Made by a program: the position numbers and the translations under genes. Below, piece after piece: positions 15,115 to 22,369 of a stretch of 37,547 nucleotides of DNA (the first letter of the stretch is position 1; every line of letters starts with the position of its first letter). This stretch comes from Oscillospiraceae bacterium (GTDB lineage: Bacteria; Bacillota; Clostridia; Oscillospirales; Acutalibacteraceae): positions 1 to 37,547 of the forward strand of contig WRMQ01000017.1 of the NCBI GenBank assembly GCA_009777055.1. The letters are read 5' to 3'. The notes below the pieces were generated by a model. It worked only from the letters and a program-made list of their open reading frames with translations, did not search any database and was not told the origin of the DNA.

Positions 15115-16371
15115 TTGAATAAGCACATCATCGACGACGCCAGGCGCTGCCTGCAATGCAAAAATCCCCACTGCATGCAGGGCTGCCCCGTGCGCACCCC
15201 CATAAAGGAAGCCATTCACCTGCTGCTGGGCAACCAGGTGGAGCTGGCCGGCCGGCTGCTGTTCGAAAACAATCCGCTGTCGATCGTCTGCTCCCACATA
15301 TGCCCGCAGGAAAACCAGTGCGAGGGGCACTGCGTTCTGGGCAAGAAATCCATGCCGGTGCATATCAGCGCCATTGAGCAGTATATTTCGGATTATTATC
15401 TGAACATCCACACGCCGGAGGTCTCCTCGGGAGAAAGCGGCAGGGTCGCCATCATCGGCTCCGGCCCGGCGGGGATTACGATCGCGTTTTTACTTTCCCA
15501 AAGAAACTACCACGTTACCCTGTATGAGGGGAACGACCAGATCGGCGGCATTCTCCGCTACGGCATCCCCGAGTTCCGCCTGCCCAAAAGCATATTGGAC
15601 CGGCTCAAGGCGAAGCTGCTGAGTTCCGGCGTAAAAATCAGGCCCAACACGACCATCGGCGCGTGCCTGAGCATCGACGACCTGTTCCGCGACGGGTTTC
15701 AGGCCGTTTTTGTGGGCACGGGCGTTTGGCGGCCCAACCGGCTGGGCATCAAGGGCGAGAGCCTGGGGCACGTGCATTTTGCCATTGAGTATCTGCGCAA
15801 CCCGGCGGTGTACGACCTGGGGGAGCGGGTGCTGGTCATCGGCGCCGGAAATGTGGCCATGGATGTGGCCCGCACGGCGCTGCGCCACAGGAGCAGGGAG
15901 GTCTATATCATCTGCGACCGGGGAGAATCCGCCGTCACCGCCCACGATGTAGAGCTGGCTTACGCCAAGATGGACGGTGTAAAATTTGAGTATTTTAAAA
16001 GCGTTGCGGCTTTTGTGGAAGAAGGGGTCCTGCTGGCGGATTCCCGCGTGTTCAGCGATGAGAACGGGCAGGAAAAAACAGAGCCTGTTCCGGGGACGCA
16101 GCGGCTGTACCCGGCGAATTCCGTCATCATCGCGGTGGGCCAGGGTCCAAGGGCGGTGATTGTGTCCTCCACAGAGGGCATTGACGTCAGCAGCACCGGC
16201 CTGGTGGTCGTGGACGAATGCGGCCGCACCACCAGGGAGGGCGTGTTCGCCTCCGGCGACGTGGTAACGGGCGCCAAAACCGTGGTGGAGGCTGTCCGGG
16301 TCTCCCGCCGCGTGGCGGACGCCATTGACGGCTATGTGAAGGGGCTTGCCCGCGGGGATTCAAAAGCCTGA
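15115..16371 (+). CDS. GltD-like NAD(P)-dependent flavoprotein oxidoreductase
   Basis: A 418-residue protein of the glutamate synthase small-subunit family. The N-terminal Fe-S domain carries RCLQCKNPHCMQGCPV and a second group CSHICPQENQCEGHC; the FAD site is VAIIGSGPAGITIAFLL, the NAD(P) site VLVIGAGNVAMDVARTAL, and the C-terminal FAD segment GVFASGDVVTGAKTVVEAV. AGGAGG seven bases before TTG 15115 sets the start. No gltB is adjacent and the protein is shorter than typical GltD (about 470), so it may pass electrons to another partner, as NfnB- or SudA-like proteins do. Divergent from a metal-responsive repressor. Confidence 0.88.
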   Translation: MNKHIIDDARRCLQCKNPHCMQGCPVRTPIKEAIHLLLGNQVELAGRLLFENNPLSIVCSHICPQENQCEGHCVLGKKSMPVHISAIEQYISDYYLNIHTPEVSSGESGRVAIIGSGPAGITIAFLLSQRNYHVTLYEGNDQIGGILRYGIPEFRLPKSILDRLKAKLLSSGVKIRPNTTIGACLSIDDLFRDGFQAVFVGTGVWRPNRLGIKGESLGHVHFAIEYLRNPAVYDLGERVLVIGAGNVAMDVARTALRHRSREVYIICDRGESAVTAHDVELAYAKMDGVKFEYFKSVAAFVEEGVLLADSRVFSDENGQEKTEPVPGTQRLYPANSVIIAVGQGPRAVIVSSTEGIDVSSTGLVVVDECGRTTREGVFASGDVVTGAKTVVEAVRVSRRVADAIDGYVKGLARGDSKA

Positions 16372-16381
16372 AGCCCGCGTA

Positions 16382-17029
16382 TCACCCCAAAACAATCCGT
16401 TTCAGCGCTCCGCAGTCCTCCGCGATATAATCGGCGCCGGCCTCCTCGAGCTCTTCGCGCCCGCCGAAGCCGTATAACACGCCCACGCTGGCCATACCCG
16501 CCGCGCGGGCGCCTTCTATGTCAAATTTGCGGTCGCCCACCATGAGGCAGCGCTCCGGCGGCACGCCGCACTGCCTGGCCGCCTCCAGGATGATGTCCGC
16601 CTTGCCGCTTTCCGCGTGGTCCTTATCCGTCCCGCACACGGCGTCGAGCAGCCGCCGCTTGCCGATGCCCCGCAGAATCTGTTCCAGATATACCGTTGGC
16701 TTGGAGCTGGCAATGCCGGTTTTGACTCCCGCGGCCCGCAGGCGAAGCAGAAGCTCCTCCAGGCCGTCATAGACGCGCAGGCGAAAACAGCCGCCGGCGG
16801 CATAGCCCTCTCTATAGAGCGCGACCGCGCGCTGAACCTCATTCTCGTCCATGCCGGCGAATTCCCTGAGGCTGTATTGGATGGGCGGGCCCAGGAACCG
16901 GCGGAACTCCGGCATGCTCCGCGGGGGATAGCCCATTTGCTCCAGCGCGGCGTTCAGGCACAGCAGAATGCCCTGGCTGGTATCGGCAAAGGTGCCATCG
17001 AAATCGAATAATACGGCGTTATAACGCAT
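16382..17029 (-). CDS. HAD-superfamily phosphatase, phosphoglycolate phosphatase-like
   Basis: A 215-residue HAD hydrolase. Motif I is VLFDFDGTFADTS, motif II TGIASSKP, motif III lysine in GKADIILEA and motif IV MVGDRKFDIEGA; a helical cap (subfamily IA) lies between I and II. Likely substrates are small phosphoesters such as phosphoglycolate; it resembles the PGP/Gph-like proteins of Firmicutes. A GTG 12 bases upstream is in frame, but GAGGAG sits correctly before the ATG at 17029. It converges on the GltD-like gene with ten bases between the stops. Confidence 0.88.
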   Translation of the reverse strand: MRYNAVLFDFDGTFADTSQGILLCLNAALEQMGYPPRSMPEFRRFLGPPIQYSLREFAGMDENEVQRAVALYREGYAAGGCFRLRVYDGLEELLLRLRAAGVKTGIASSKPTVYLEQILRGIGKRRLLDAVCGTDKDHAESGKADIILEAARQCGVPPERCLMVGDRKFDIEGARAAGMASVGVLYGFGGREELEEAGADYIAEDCGALKRIVLG

Positions 17030-17080
17030 GAAGCTCCTCACTCTGTGTTTGAGTAATTTTGTTTGGGTTTAAATAGGCAT

Positions 17081-17283
17081 GGACTCAAATTTTTGAGCCC
17101 CTACAGCCTCGGGAAACCACCCAGGTAGGGGTTCAAAATTTTGAACCCTGGGAACATTTTTGAACCATTCCAGGGCTCAAATTTTTGAGCCCCTACGGCC
17201 TCGGGAAACCATCCAGGTAGGGGTTCAAAATTTTGAACCCCTAGCCTGTGGTTTTGTTTTGGACTCAAGCTTTTGAAGCCCTG
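17081..17283. repeat. Cluster of five REP-like palindromes with a 92-bp duplication
   Basis: Units at 17081-17104, 17125-17150, 17171-17196, 17217-17244 and a degenerate 17261-17283 alternate between CTCAAATTTTTGAG and TTCAAAATTTTGAA cores, flanked by CCCCTAC or GTAGGGG. The block holding a CTCAAA unit, the linker (CCTCGGGAAACCA plus CCAG) and a TTCAAA unit occurs twice, 92 bp apart, with two differences in 65 bases. The last unit provides the stop codon of the DUF4349 gene. Confidence 0.85.
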
Positions 17284-18224
17284 CGCTTCCTCCGGCGCCT
17301 CCGGACCAGCAGCGCGCATACGGCGACAGCCGCGGCTGCCAGCAGCAGATACGGCAGATAGCCCAGGAGCCAGCCGAGGATATCCTGAATGCCCCGGCCA
17401 ATGGAGCGCAGGCTTTCCACAAAGGTGCTGCCCGCCCGTTTCCAGAAGCCATCGGGCCTGGGCGGCGCGATGCGCTGCACCTCCTGTACATCCAGGGTCA
17501 CGGTGCTCAGGTCAACAAGGTCGCCAAGCTGCCTCAGCTGGGATTCCAGGCTGTCGAGCCTGTAACGCACCTCGCTGAGACGCTCCTGCACGCGGATCAG
17601 ATCCTCCAGCGCGCCGGAGCGCTCCATCATGCCGAGCAGGGCGTCCCGCTCGGTTTGCAGCGCCCGGATATTGGCCTCCACGTCGGTGTATTCCATGGTG
17701 ACGTCCCGGATGGATTCGTTCATCCGGGTGAGGCGGGCCTCGTCCTCCAGGGCGGCCTGGAACGCTTCCAGTTGCGCCGCCGGGACGCGCAGCACAAGGC
17801 TCGCCCAGCGCAGGCTCTCATCCCCATAGCCGTAGCCGTTGATGCTGGAGCTCTGCACGTGCCCGCCCATGGCCGCGGCTTTTGCTTTGATCGTTTCGAT
17901 GTAGCTGTCGAATTGCTTGGTCTCCACAGCGGCGCTGACGTCCTTGATGAGCTTGCGGGCGCCGGTTTTCGGTTCGGCAGGGCCGCTGTCCGCCGGGCCG
18001 CCCGCCGACTCGACGTCCGCCAGGGCTCTTTGGAGGACCGCGTTTTGCTCAACGACATAGCCCACCTCCTCCATGTCCGCTTCATAATTGGCCGACGGAA
18101 CCGGCATGGCCAAATCTATGGTGTTTGGGTGCGATTTTTCCATCCTTACCCCGCAGGCGGCAAAGCCGCACAGCAGCGCGAGGGCAAGCAGAAGAATGAC
18201 AGTTGACCGGATATGTTTTCTCAT
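17265..18224 (-). CDS. DUF4349-domain lipoprotein
   Basis: A 319-residue envelope protein. An N-terminal signal with lipobox LLCGFAACG (C24) indicates lipid anchoring outside the membrane. DUF4349 spans roughly residues 88-305: KLIKDVSAAVETKQFDSYIETI, YGYGDESLRWASLVLRVPAAQLEAF, MNESIRDVTMEYTDVEANI, a coiled coil around residues 185-250 (LQTERDALLGMM...LSEVRYRLDSLESQLRQL) and VDLSTVTLDVQE. It ends in a membrane segment (about 285-306) and a basic RRRRRKRR-type tail. The function is unknown. GGGGG precedes the ATG by seven bases. The final codons and stop (AAA GCT TGA) lie in a REP-like palindrome, so the C-terminus may have been redefined by insertion. Confidence 0.88.
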   Translation of the reverse strand: MRKHIRSTVILLLALALLCGFAACGVRMEKSHPNTIDLAMPVPSANYEADMEEVGYVVEQNAVLQRALADVESAGGPADSGPAEPKTGARKLIKDVSAAVETKQFDSYIETIKAKAAAMGGHVQSSSINGYGYGDESLRWASLVLRVPAAQLEAFQAALEDEARLTRMNESIRDVTMEYTDVEANIRALQTERDALLGMMERSGALEDLIRVQERLSEVRYRLDSLESQLRQLGDLVDLSTVTLDVQEVQRIAPPRPDGFWKRAGSTFVESLRSIGRGIQDILGWLLGYLPYLLLAAAAVAVCALLVRRRRRKRRASKA

Positions 18225-18256
18225 GATAGGACCCCCTGTTCTGAAATGATCGCGGT

Positions 18257-18314
18257 GTAGGGGTTCAAAATTTTGAACCCTGGGAAAGCAGGGTTCAAAT
18301 TTTTGAACCCCTAC
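18257..18314. repeat. REP-like inverted pair upstream of the DUF4349 gene
   Basis: Palindromes 18257-18282 and 18289-18314 have TTCAAA cores and are mirror images, six bases apart, with GTAGGGG/CCCCTAC outermost. The flanks (TCGCGGT and ACCGCGA) extend the inverted repeat, so the whole could fold as one long stem or as two hairpins. It separates nadC (ending 18349) from the DUF4349 start. Confidence 0.85.
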
Positions 18315-18348
18315 GACCGCGACATGTATATAGTGTCAAAAAAAGCCC

Positions 18349-19215
18349 TTACTGTTGCGTTGGCGGGCGCACAATGCGAAAAGAAATATTCGCGGCCTTT
18401 ACGGAGTGCGTCAGCGCGCCCAATGAGATGATATCCACGCCGGTGAGCGCCACCTCGCGGACGTTTTCCGCCGTCACGTCGCCGGAGGCCTCCAGCAGAA
18501 CGCCGGCATTGCGCGCATCGGCGCGCGTCAGCTCCACGGCCCGCCGCGTTTCCTCCACGGACATATTGTCGAGCATAATGATATCCGCCCCCGCCTCCAG
18601 TGCCTGGCGGAGCTCTTCGAGATCGCGGGCCTCCACCTCAAGCTTGACCATGTGGCCGATGCGGGCCCGCAGGATTTCGACCGCTTTTGAGATAGAGCCG
18701 CAGGCGTCGATGTGGTTGTTCTTGAGCATCACCCCGTCAGAGAGGTTGAAGCGGTGGTTCCTTCCGCCGCCGCAGGTAACGGCGTATTTTTGCAGCGCGC
18801 GCAGACCGGGCAGGGTTTTGCGGGTGTCGCTGATGCGCGCCCCGGTACCCTCCACCCGCTGAACGATGTCCGCCGTCATCCCGGCGATGCCGGAAAGGTG
18901 CTGCAGGATATTCAGCGCCGTGCGCTCGCCCTGGAGCAGAACGGTTACCGGCGCCTCAATTTTGGCGAGGATTTCGCCGCTCTCGAAGCGCTCGCCGTCG
19001 TCCTTGCGCAGTGTAACAAGCGCGGATTGCTCCAACAGCGTGAACACGCGGGCAAATACCCCGCCACCGCAGAACACGCCGGAGCCTTTGGCAAGCAATA
19101 TGGCCTCCCCCCGCTGTTCGGGGGAAAAGAGCGCCGCGCTGGAAATATCGCAGCAGCCGATATCCTCCTTCAGCGCGCGCAGGATCACTTCATCAATGGT
19201 GAATTGAGGAATCAT
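18349..19215 (-). CDS. nadC: Nicotinate-nucleotide pyrophosphorylase (carboxylating)
   Basis: A 288-residue quinolinate phosphoribosyltransferase that makes nicotinate mononucleotide from quinolinate and PRPP. Signatures are ERTALNILQHLSGIAG, ARISDTRKTLPGLR, AVTCGGGRNHRFNLSDGVMLKNNHI, KLEVEARDLEELRQAL, DIIMLDNMS and LLEASGDVTAENVREVALTGVDIISLGALTHS. The ATG overlaps the nadB stop (ATGA), so the two are translationally coupled. nadA is absent from this operon and found near 6713. Confidence 0.96.
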   Translation of the reverse strand: MIPQFTIDEVILRALKEDIGCCDISSAALFSPEQRGEAILLAKGSGVFCGGGVFARVFTLLEQSALVTLRKDDGERFESGEILAKIEAPVTVLLQGERTALNILQHLSGIAGMTADIVQRVEGTGARISDTRKTLPGLRALQKYAVTCGGGRNHRFNLSDGVMLKNNHIDACGSISKAVEILRARIGHMVKLEVEARDLEELRQALEAGADIIMLDNMSVEETRRAVELTRADARNAGVLLEASGDVTAENVREVALTGVDIISLGALTHSVKAANISFRIVRPPTQQ

Positions 19216-20726
19216 TTCAACCGCTCCTTCGCTTCTTCTAAAATCAAACAGGCCACGCAGGCCAGGGAAAGCGTTTCCGCAAAGGCCTTGTTGGGCGCGT
19301 AATCCGCCCGCTTGAGGGACGCGTAGAGCTCCCGCATCCGCCGCGCGGCCTCCGGCAGCGCCTCCGGGTCCGGAAAAACAAAGTATGCCCGCTGCATGGT
19401 CTCCTGGATCATAGCACGCAGCTCCTCGGCTTTTTCCGGCGCGAAGGCCGGGCCGGTCACTTCAATGGGCTCCGCGGCCTCGTCTAATCGCGCATCGCGC
19501 ATTGCGCCTTGCGCATGGGAAAGAATCGTTTCAGCGGCGCGCCTGCCGAACACGAGGGCCTCCGGCAGGGAGTTGCTGGCCAGGCGGTTGCCGCCGTGCA
19601 GCCCGGTGTGGGCGCATTCCCCCGCGGCGTAAAGCCCGGGCACGTCCGTGCGGCTGTCCAGATCCACATCCACGCCGCCCATGGAATAATGCTGGCAGGG
19701 GAAAACAGGGATCAGCTCCCGCGTGATGTCTACCCCGCGCTCCAGGCAGGCGGCGTATATTCCCGGAAAGCGCGCGCGCACAAACGCCGCGTCCTGGTGG
19801 GTGATGTCCAGGTAAAACCGCTCCGAGCCCACCCGGCGGGCCTCCGATAGAATGGCGCGGGAAACGACATCCCGGGGCGCCAGCTCCAGGCGGGGGTCGT
19901 AGCTTTGCATAAAGCGCTCTTTATGGCTGTTGAGCAGCCACGCGCCCTCGCCCCGCACGGCCTCGCTGATGAGAAATTGCTCGTGGGTATCCGGCGCGTC
20001 GAAGGCCGTGGGGTGGAACTGCACGAAGCTCAGGTTTTTGATGCGCGCGCCCAGCTCATACGCCAGACGGATGCCATCCCCCGTGGAAACCGGCGGGTTG
20101 GTCGTGTGGCGGTAAACCCGCCCGATGCCCCCCGTGGCCAGCAGCAGGTAACGGCAGTGGATCCGGTAGTTTTTGCCCGCGTGGAGCAGCTCCACCCGGA
20201 AGCCGTCCTCCGTCCGCGCGGCGGCATAGGCGGTGGTATCCTCCAGCAGCGTGACGCTGGGCTGCGCGAGCACCCGGGGCAGGAGCTTGTCCACCATCTC
20301 CTTGCCGGTTTGGTCGGCGTGGTGCAGAATGCGGCGGCGGCTGTGGCCGCCCTCCAGGGTTTTGGCCAGCGTTCCTTCGGGGGTGCGGTCGAACTCCACA
20401 CCCATTTCCATCACCCGGCGCACATCCTCCGGGCCCTCCCGCACAAGTACCTCCACGGCGGCGCGGTCGTTGATATGGTTCCCCGCCACGAGGGTATCCT
20501 CCAGATGCAGCGCGAAGCTGTCGCCGCACTGCTCCAGCACGGCGGCAACGCCCCCCTGGGCAAGAGAACTGCCAGAGATTTCCCGGGAATCCTTTGAGAG
20601 GATGAGCACGCGGTGAGAAGCCCCGCGCCCGGCCTCCCCGAGCCGAAGGGCAGCATAGAGCCCCGCCAGCCCGCTTCCGAGGATGACGGCGTCATATTGC
20701 GCGCGCACGCGCAGCCGATCAGGCAA
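19212..20726 (-). CDS. nadB: L-aspartate oxidase
   Basis: A 504-residue FAD enzyme oxidising L-aspartate to iminoaspartate for NadA. The FAD fold begins AVILGSGLAGLYAALRL; other family segments are SGSSLAQGGVAAVL, GGHSRRRILHHADQTGKEM, RYLLLATGGIGRVYRHTTNP, VQFHPTAF, PCQHYSMGGVDVDLDSRT and AGECAHTGLHGGNRLASNSLPE. The start is a TTG preceded by GGGAGTG. A promoter lies about 32 bases upstream, making nadB-nadC a two-gene transcript. Fumarate is the likely oxidant in an anaerobe. Confidence 0.96.
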   Translation of the reverse strand: MPDRLRVRAQYDAVILGSGLAGLYAALRLGEAGRGASHRVLILSKDSREISGSSLAQGGVAAVLEQCGDSFALHLEDTLVAGNHINDRAAVEVLVREGPEDVRRVMEMGVEFDRTPEGTLAKTLEGGHSRRRILHHADQTGKEMVDKLLPRVLAQPSVTLLEDTTAYAAARTEDGFRVELLHAGKNYRIHCRYLLLATGGIGRVYRHTTNPPVSTGDGIRLAYELGARIKNLSFVQFHPTAFDAPDTHEQFLISEAVRGEGAWLLNSHKERFMQSYDPRLELAPRDVVSRAILSEARRVGSERFYLDITHQDAAFVRARFPGIYAACLERGVDITRELIPVFPCQHYSMGGVDVDLDSRTDVPGLYAAGECAHTGLHGGNRLASNSLPEALVFGRRAAETILSHAQGAMRDARLDEAAEPIEVTGPAFAPEKAEELRAMIQETMQRAYFVFPDPEALPEAARRMRELYASLKRADYAPNKAFAETLSLACVACLILEEAKERLK

Positions 20727-20758
20727 TACGGTTCACTCCCTGTGTTTGATGTGATGTT

Positions 20759-20787
20759 ATTCTAGCACAAATGCGGATAGATGGCAA
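20759..20787 (-). promoter_or_regulatory. Promoter of nadBC
   Basis: Minus strand TTGCCA (20787-20782), 17 bases, TAGAAT (20764-20759), with TG one base before the -10 (extended -10). The leader is short and holds no recognisable riboswitch. Confidence 0.65.
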
Positions 20788-20860
20788 GTGAATCATTTGT
20801 TGAAAAAATGGCGCTCAACGCCGTATTTTTGAGACAATAAACACCAAAATAATTTTTGAG

Positions 20861-20907
20861 AAAAACAAAAACGCTCAACCTCTTGAAAATCAAGACGTTG
20901 AGCGTTT
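20861..20907 (-). terminator. Intrinsic terminator of tRNA-Leu
   Basis: On the minus strand AAACGCTCAAC pairs with GTTGAGCGTTT (11 bp). A further six pairs (TCTTGA/TCAAGA) follow after a mismatch, with a three-base loop. The stem runs into TTTTGTTTTT. It begins seven bases after the encoded CCA. Confidence 0.9.
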
Positions 20908-20913
20908 GGCCGA

Positions 20914-20999
20914 TGGTGCGAGAGACGGGACTTGAACCCGTACAGGAGTTACCTACACGCCCCTCAAACGTGCGCGTCTGCCGATTCCGCCACTCTCGC
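20914..20999 (-). tRNA. tRNA-Leu (anticodon GAG)
   Basis: An 86-nt type II tRNA including encoded CCA (20914-20916) and discriminator A. The acceptor is GCGAGAG/CTCTCGC, the D-arm region TGGCGGAATCGGCAGACGC is typical of tRNA-Leu, the anticodon stem is CACGT/GCGTG around loop TTGAGGG (anticodon GAG, reading CUC/CUU), then a long variable arm and the T-arm ACGGGTTCAAGTCCCGT. Own promoter and terminator, so a single-gene unit. Confidence 0.97.
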
Positions 21000-21013
21000 G
21001 CGGGAACGTATGT

Positions 21014-21042
21014 ATTATAACAAGCATCGCGCGTTCTGTCAA
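21014..21042 (-). promoter_or_regulatory. Promoter of tRNA-Leu
   Basis: Minus strand TTGACA (21042-21037), 17 bases, TATAAT (21019-21014); perfect consensus 15 bases before the mature 5' end. Confidence 0.9.
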
Positions 21043-21086
21043 GCAAAAAATTTTTTTATCCTCCGGAAAGTCATCCGGAAAGCGCC

Positions 21087-22181
21087 CTAAGCGATATCAG
21101 ATTCCAGATTAAGCCACAAAGCAGGGCGCACACCGCCAACCCTGCTATTGACCCAGCGACCACCGAGGTTAATACTGCCTTCACCGAAGACATTCGCGGC
21201 GTCATACTGATTGATGCCGGGCGACCGCAGCCACCACCAGGCCGGTTCTTTACCATATTCCGCTGTCATCTCGTCGCTTTGTGGGTATGTCTTTGGCATA
21301 ACGTCATCCCAGTCAGATAGTATTTCCTTCTCTGTCGTGTGAAAGCACTGCTTCGCTTCCTCTATGCTTAAGAGGAAAACGCTGTCCCGCGTCGGGTTTC
21401 CGCCTCTGGTGTTTACCTCGGTTTTTCCGTCCGCCGTAACATACCTCGTATTGGGATTCTGGTTTTGGGTTGGTTCGATTCGCTTGCGGTCGTCCTCGCT
21501 GAACTCCCCGTAAAATTCGCCGTTCAGATACTTACGCAAGCTGCAATGCTCCCATGTGATATCCCCGTCAAACTCATGATACGGCATAAGCTTAACGATA
21601 TCTTTTGTAATCAGCAGGGCCCGGCCTTCTACTATCCTCAATACCAGCCAGTCAAGCCCGCCAAAGGGAATGACCATCCCTACGGTGGTTGTTCCGAACT
21701 GTTTGTATACCGCGGTTTCATATGTTGCCTTTGCTCTTGAGACATCGTCTTTCAACGCCTGGATGTCTCTTTTCATTTCCTCTACTTTTTCGAGGTTGCC
21801 TTTGAGCGCTGCTATTTTCTCATCAAATTCGTTCACCCGCTCCTTCGTCATAAACTGGTACTGCATGAGCGGGACGCCAATGGAAAACAGAGTGAAGATA
21901 ATCCCTGCAACAGCCAGGATGTTTTGCATGTCCGCCTGATATGTCGCGTATGCATCCTCTACGGCTTTGCTGATTCTCTGCTCGATTTTCAGCGCGGCCA
22001 GCTCGTCGTCCTTCGCGTAAACCAGCACATCCTCGCTCGCTTTGATCCGTTTGTTTTCCAGGCGGTACCGGTACGCGCTGTACGAGGACAAGCCTACAGC
22101 AAACGCCAATGCGCATGAAAGGGCGATCACCACAAGCCGTAAAGTAAAGTGCGTATGGTTTTCGCTTTTTTTGCCTGCCAT
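21087..22181 (-). CDS. Membrane protein with C-terminal DUF6273 domain
   Basis: A 364-residue protein in three parts. Residues 1-110 hold a basic N-terminus and two membrane helices (about 15-37, LRLVVIALSCALAFAVGLSS, and about 88-108, ILAVAGIIFTLFSIGVPLM). Residues about 110-160 are a charged coiled coil (EKIAALKGNLEKVEEMKRD). The rest is DUF6273: FGGLDWLVLRIVEGRALLITKD, CSLRKYLNGEFYGEFSEDDRKRIEP, SVFLLSIEEAKQCF, WWWLRSPG and GGVRPALWLNLE. Topology from the charges would put DUF6273 inside the cell, which is unexpected if it binds ligands like a lectin. Function unknown. GC is clearly lower than in nadB, so it may be acquired. ATG 22181 is preferred over an upstream GTG because GGAGGAGAGG precedes it. 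Confidence 0.8.
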   Translation of the reverse strand: MAGKKSENHTHFTLRLVVIALSCALAFAVGLSSYSAYRYRLENKRIKASEDVLVYAKDDELAALKIEQRISKAVEDAYATYQADMQNILAVAGIIFTLFSIGVPLMQYQFMTKERVNEFDEKIAALKGNLEKVEEMKRDIQALKDDVSRAKATYETAVYKQFGTTTVGMVIPFGGLDWLVLRIVEGRALLITKDIVKLMPYHEFDGDITWEHCSLRKYLNGEFYGEFSEDDRKRIEPTQNQNPNTRYVTADGKTEVNTRGGNPTRDSVFLLSIEEAKQCFHTTEKEILSDWDDVMPKTYPQSDEMTAEYGKEPAWWWLRSPGINQYDAANVFGEGSINLGGRWVNSRVGGVRPALWLNLESDIA

Positions 22182-22220
22182 GCCACCTCTCCTCCCCACG
22201 GAATATCTTTCCAGATATGC

Positions 22221-22249
22221 ATTTTATCACATTGCCCGGCAAAACGCAA
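22221..22249 (-). promoter_or_regulatory. Promoter of the DUF6273 gene
   Basis: Minus strand TTGCGT (22249-22244), 17 bases, TAAAAT (22226-22221). Just downstream a short palindrome (ATATCT TTCC AGATAT, 22203-22218) would form a stem in the leader ahead of the ribosome site. Confidence 0.65.
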
Positions 22250-22285
22250 GAAGTTTGGCGAAAAAAGCACCGCTGCTGAATTCAT

Positions 22286-22333
22286 AATTTAGCGGATGTT
22301 TCTATTGCAATTTAGCGGATGGCGTGATATACT
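22286..22333 (+). promoter_or_regulatory. Promoter with 13-bp direct repeats ahead of the DUF4143 ATPase
   Basis: TTGCAA (22305-22310), 17 bases, TATACT (22328-22333). AATTTAGCGGATG occurs at 22286-22298 and again at 22309-22321, 23 bp apart (about two helical turns); the second copy fills most of the spacer between -35 and -10. This is a good geometry for a repressor operator. Confidence 0.6.
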
Positions 22334-22369
22334 GGCATGGAATAAATCCCTGTTGCGAGGTGAAAGGCT

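Noticed and set aside
21087-22181. DUF6273 protein as the variable target of a diversity-generating retroelement
   Set aside because: No reverse transcriptase, template repeat or adenine-rich variable repeat was seen in the window.
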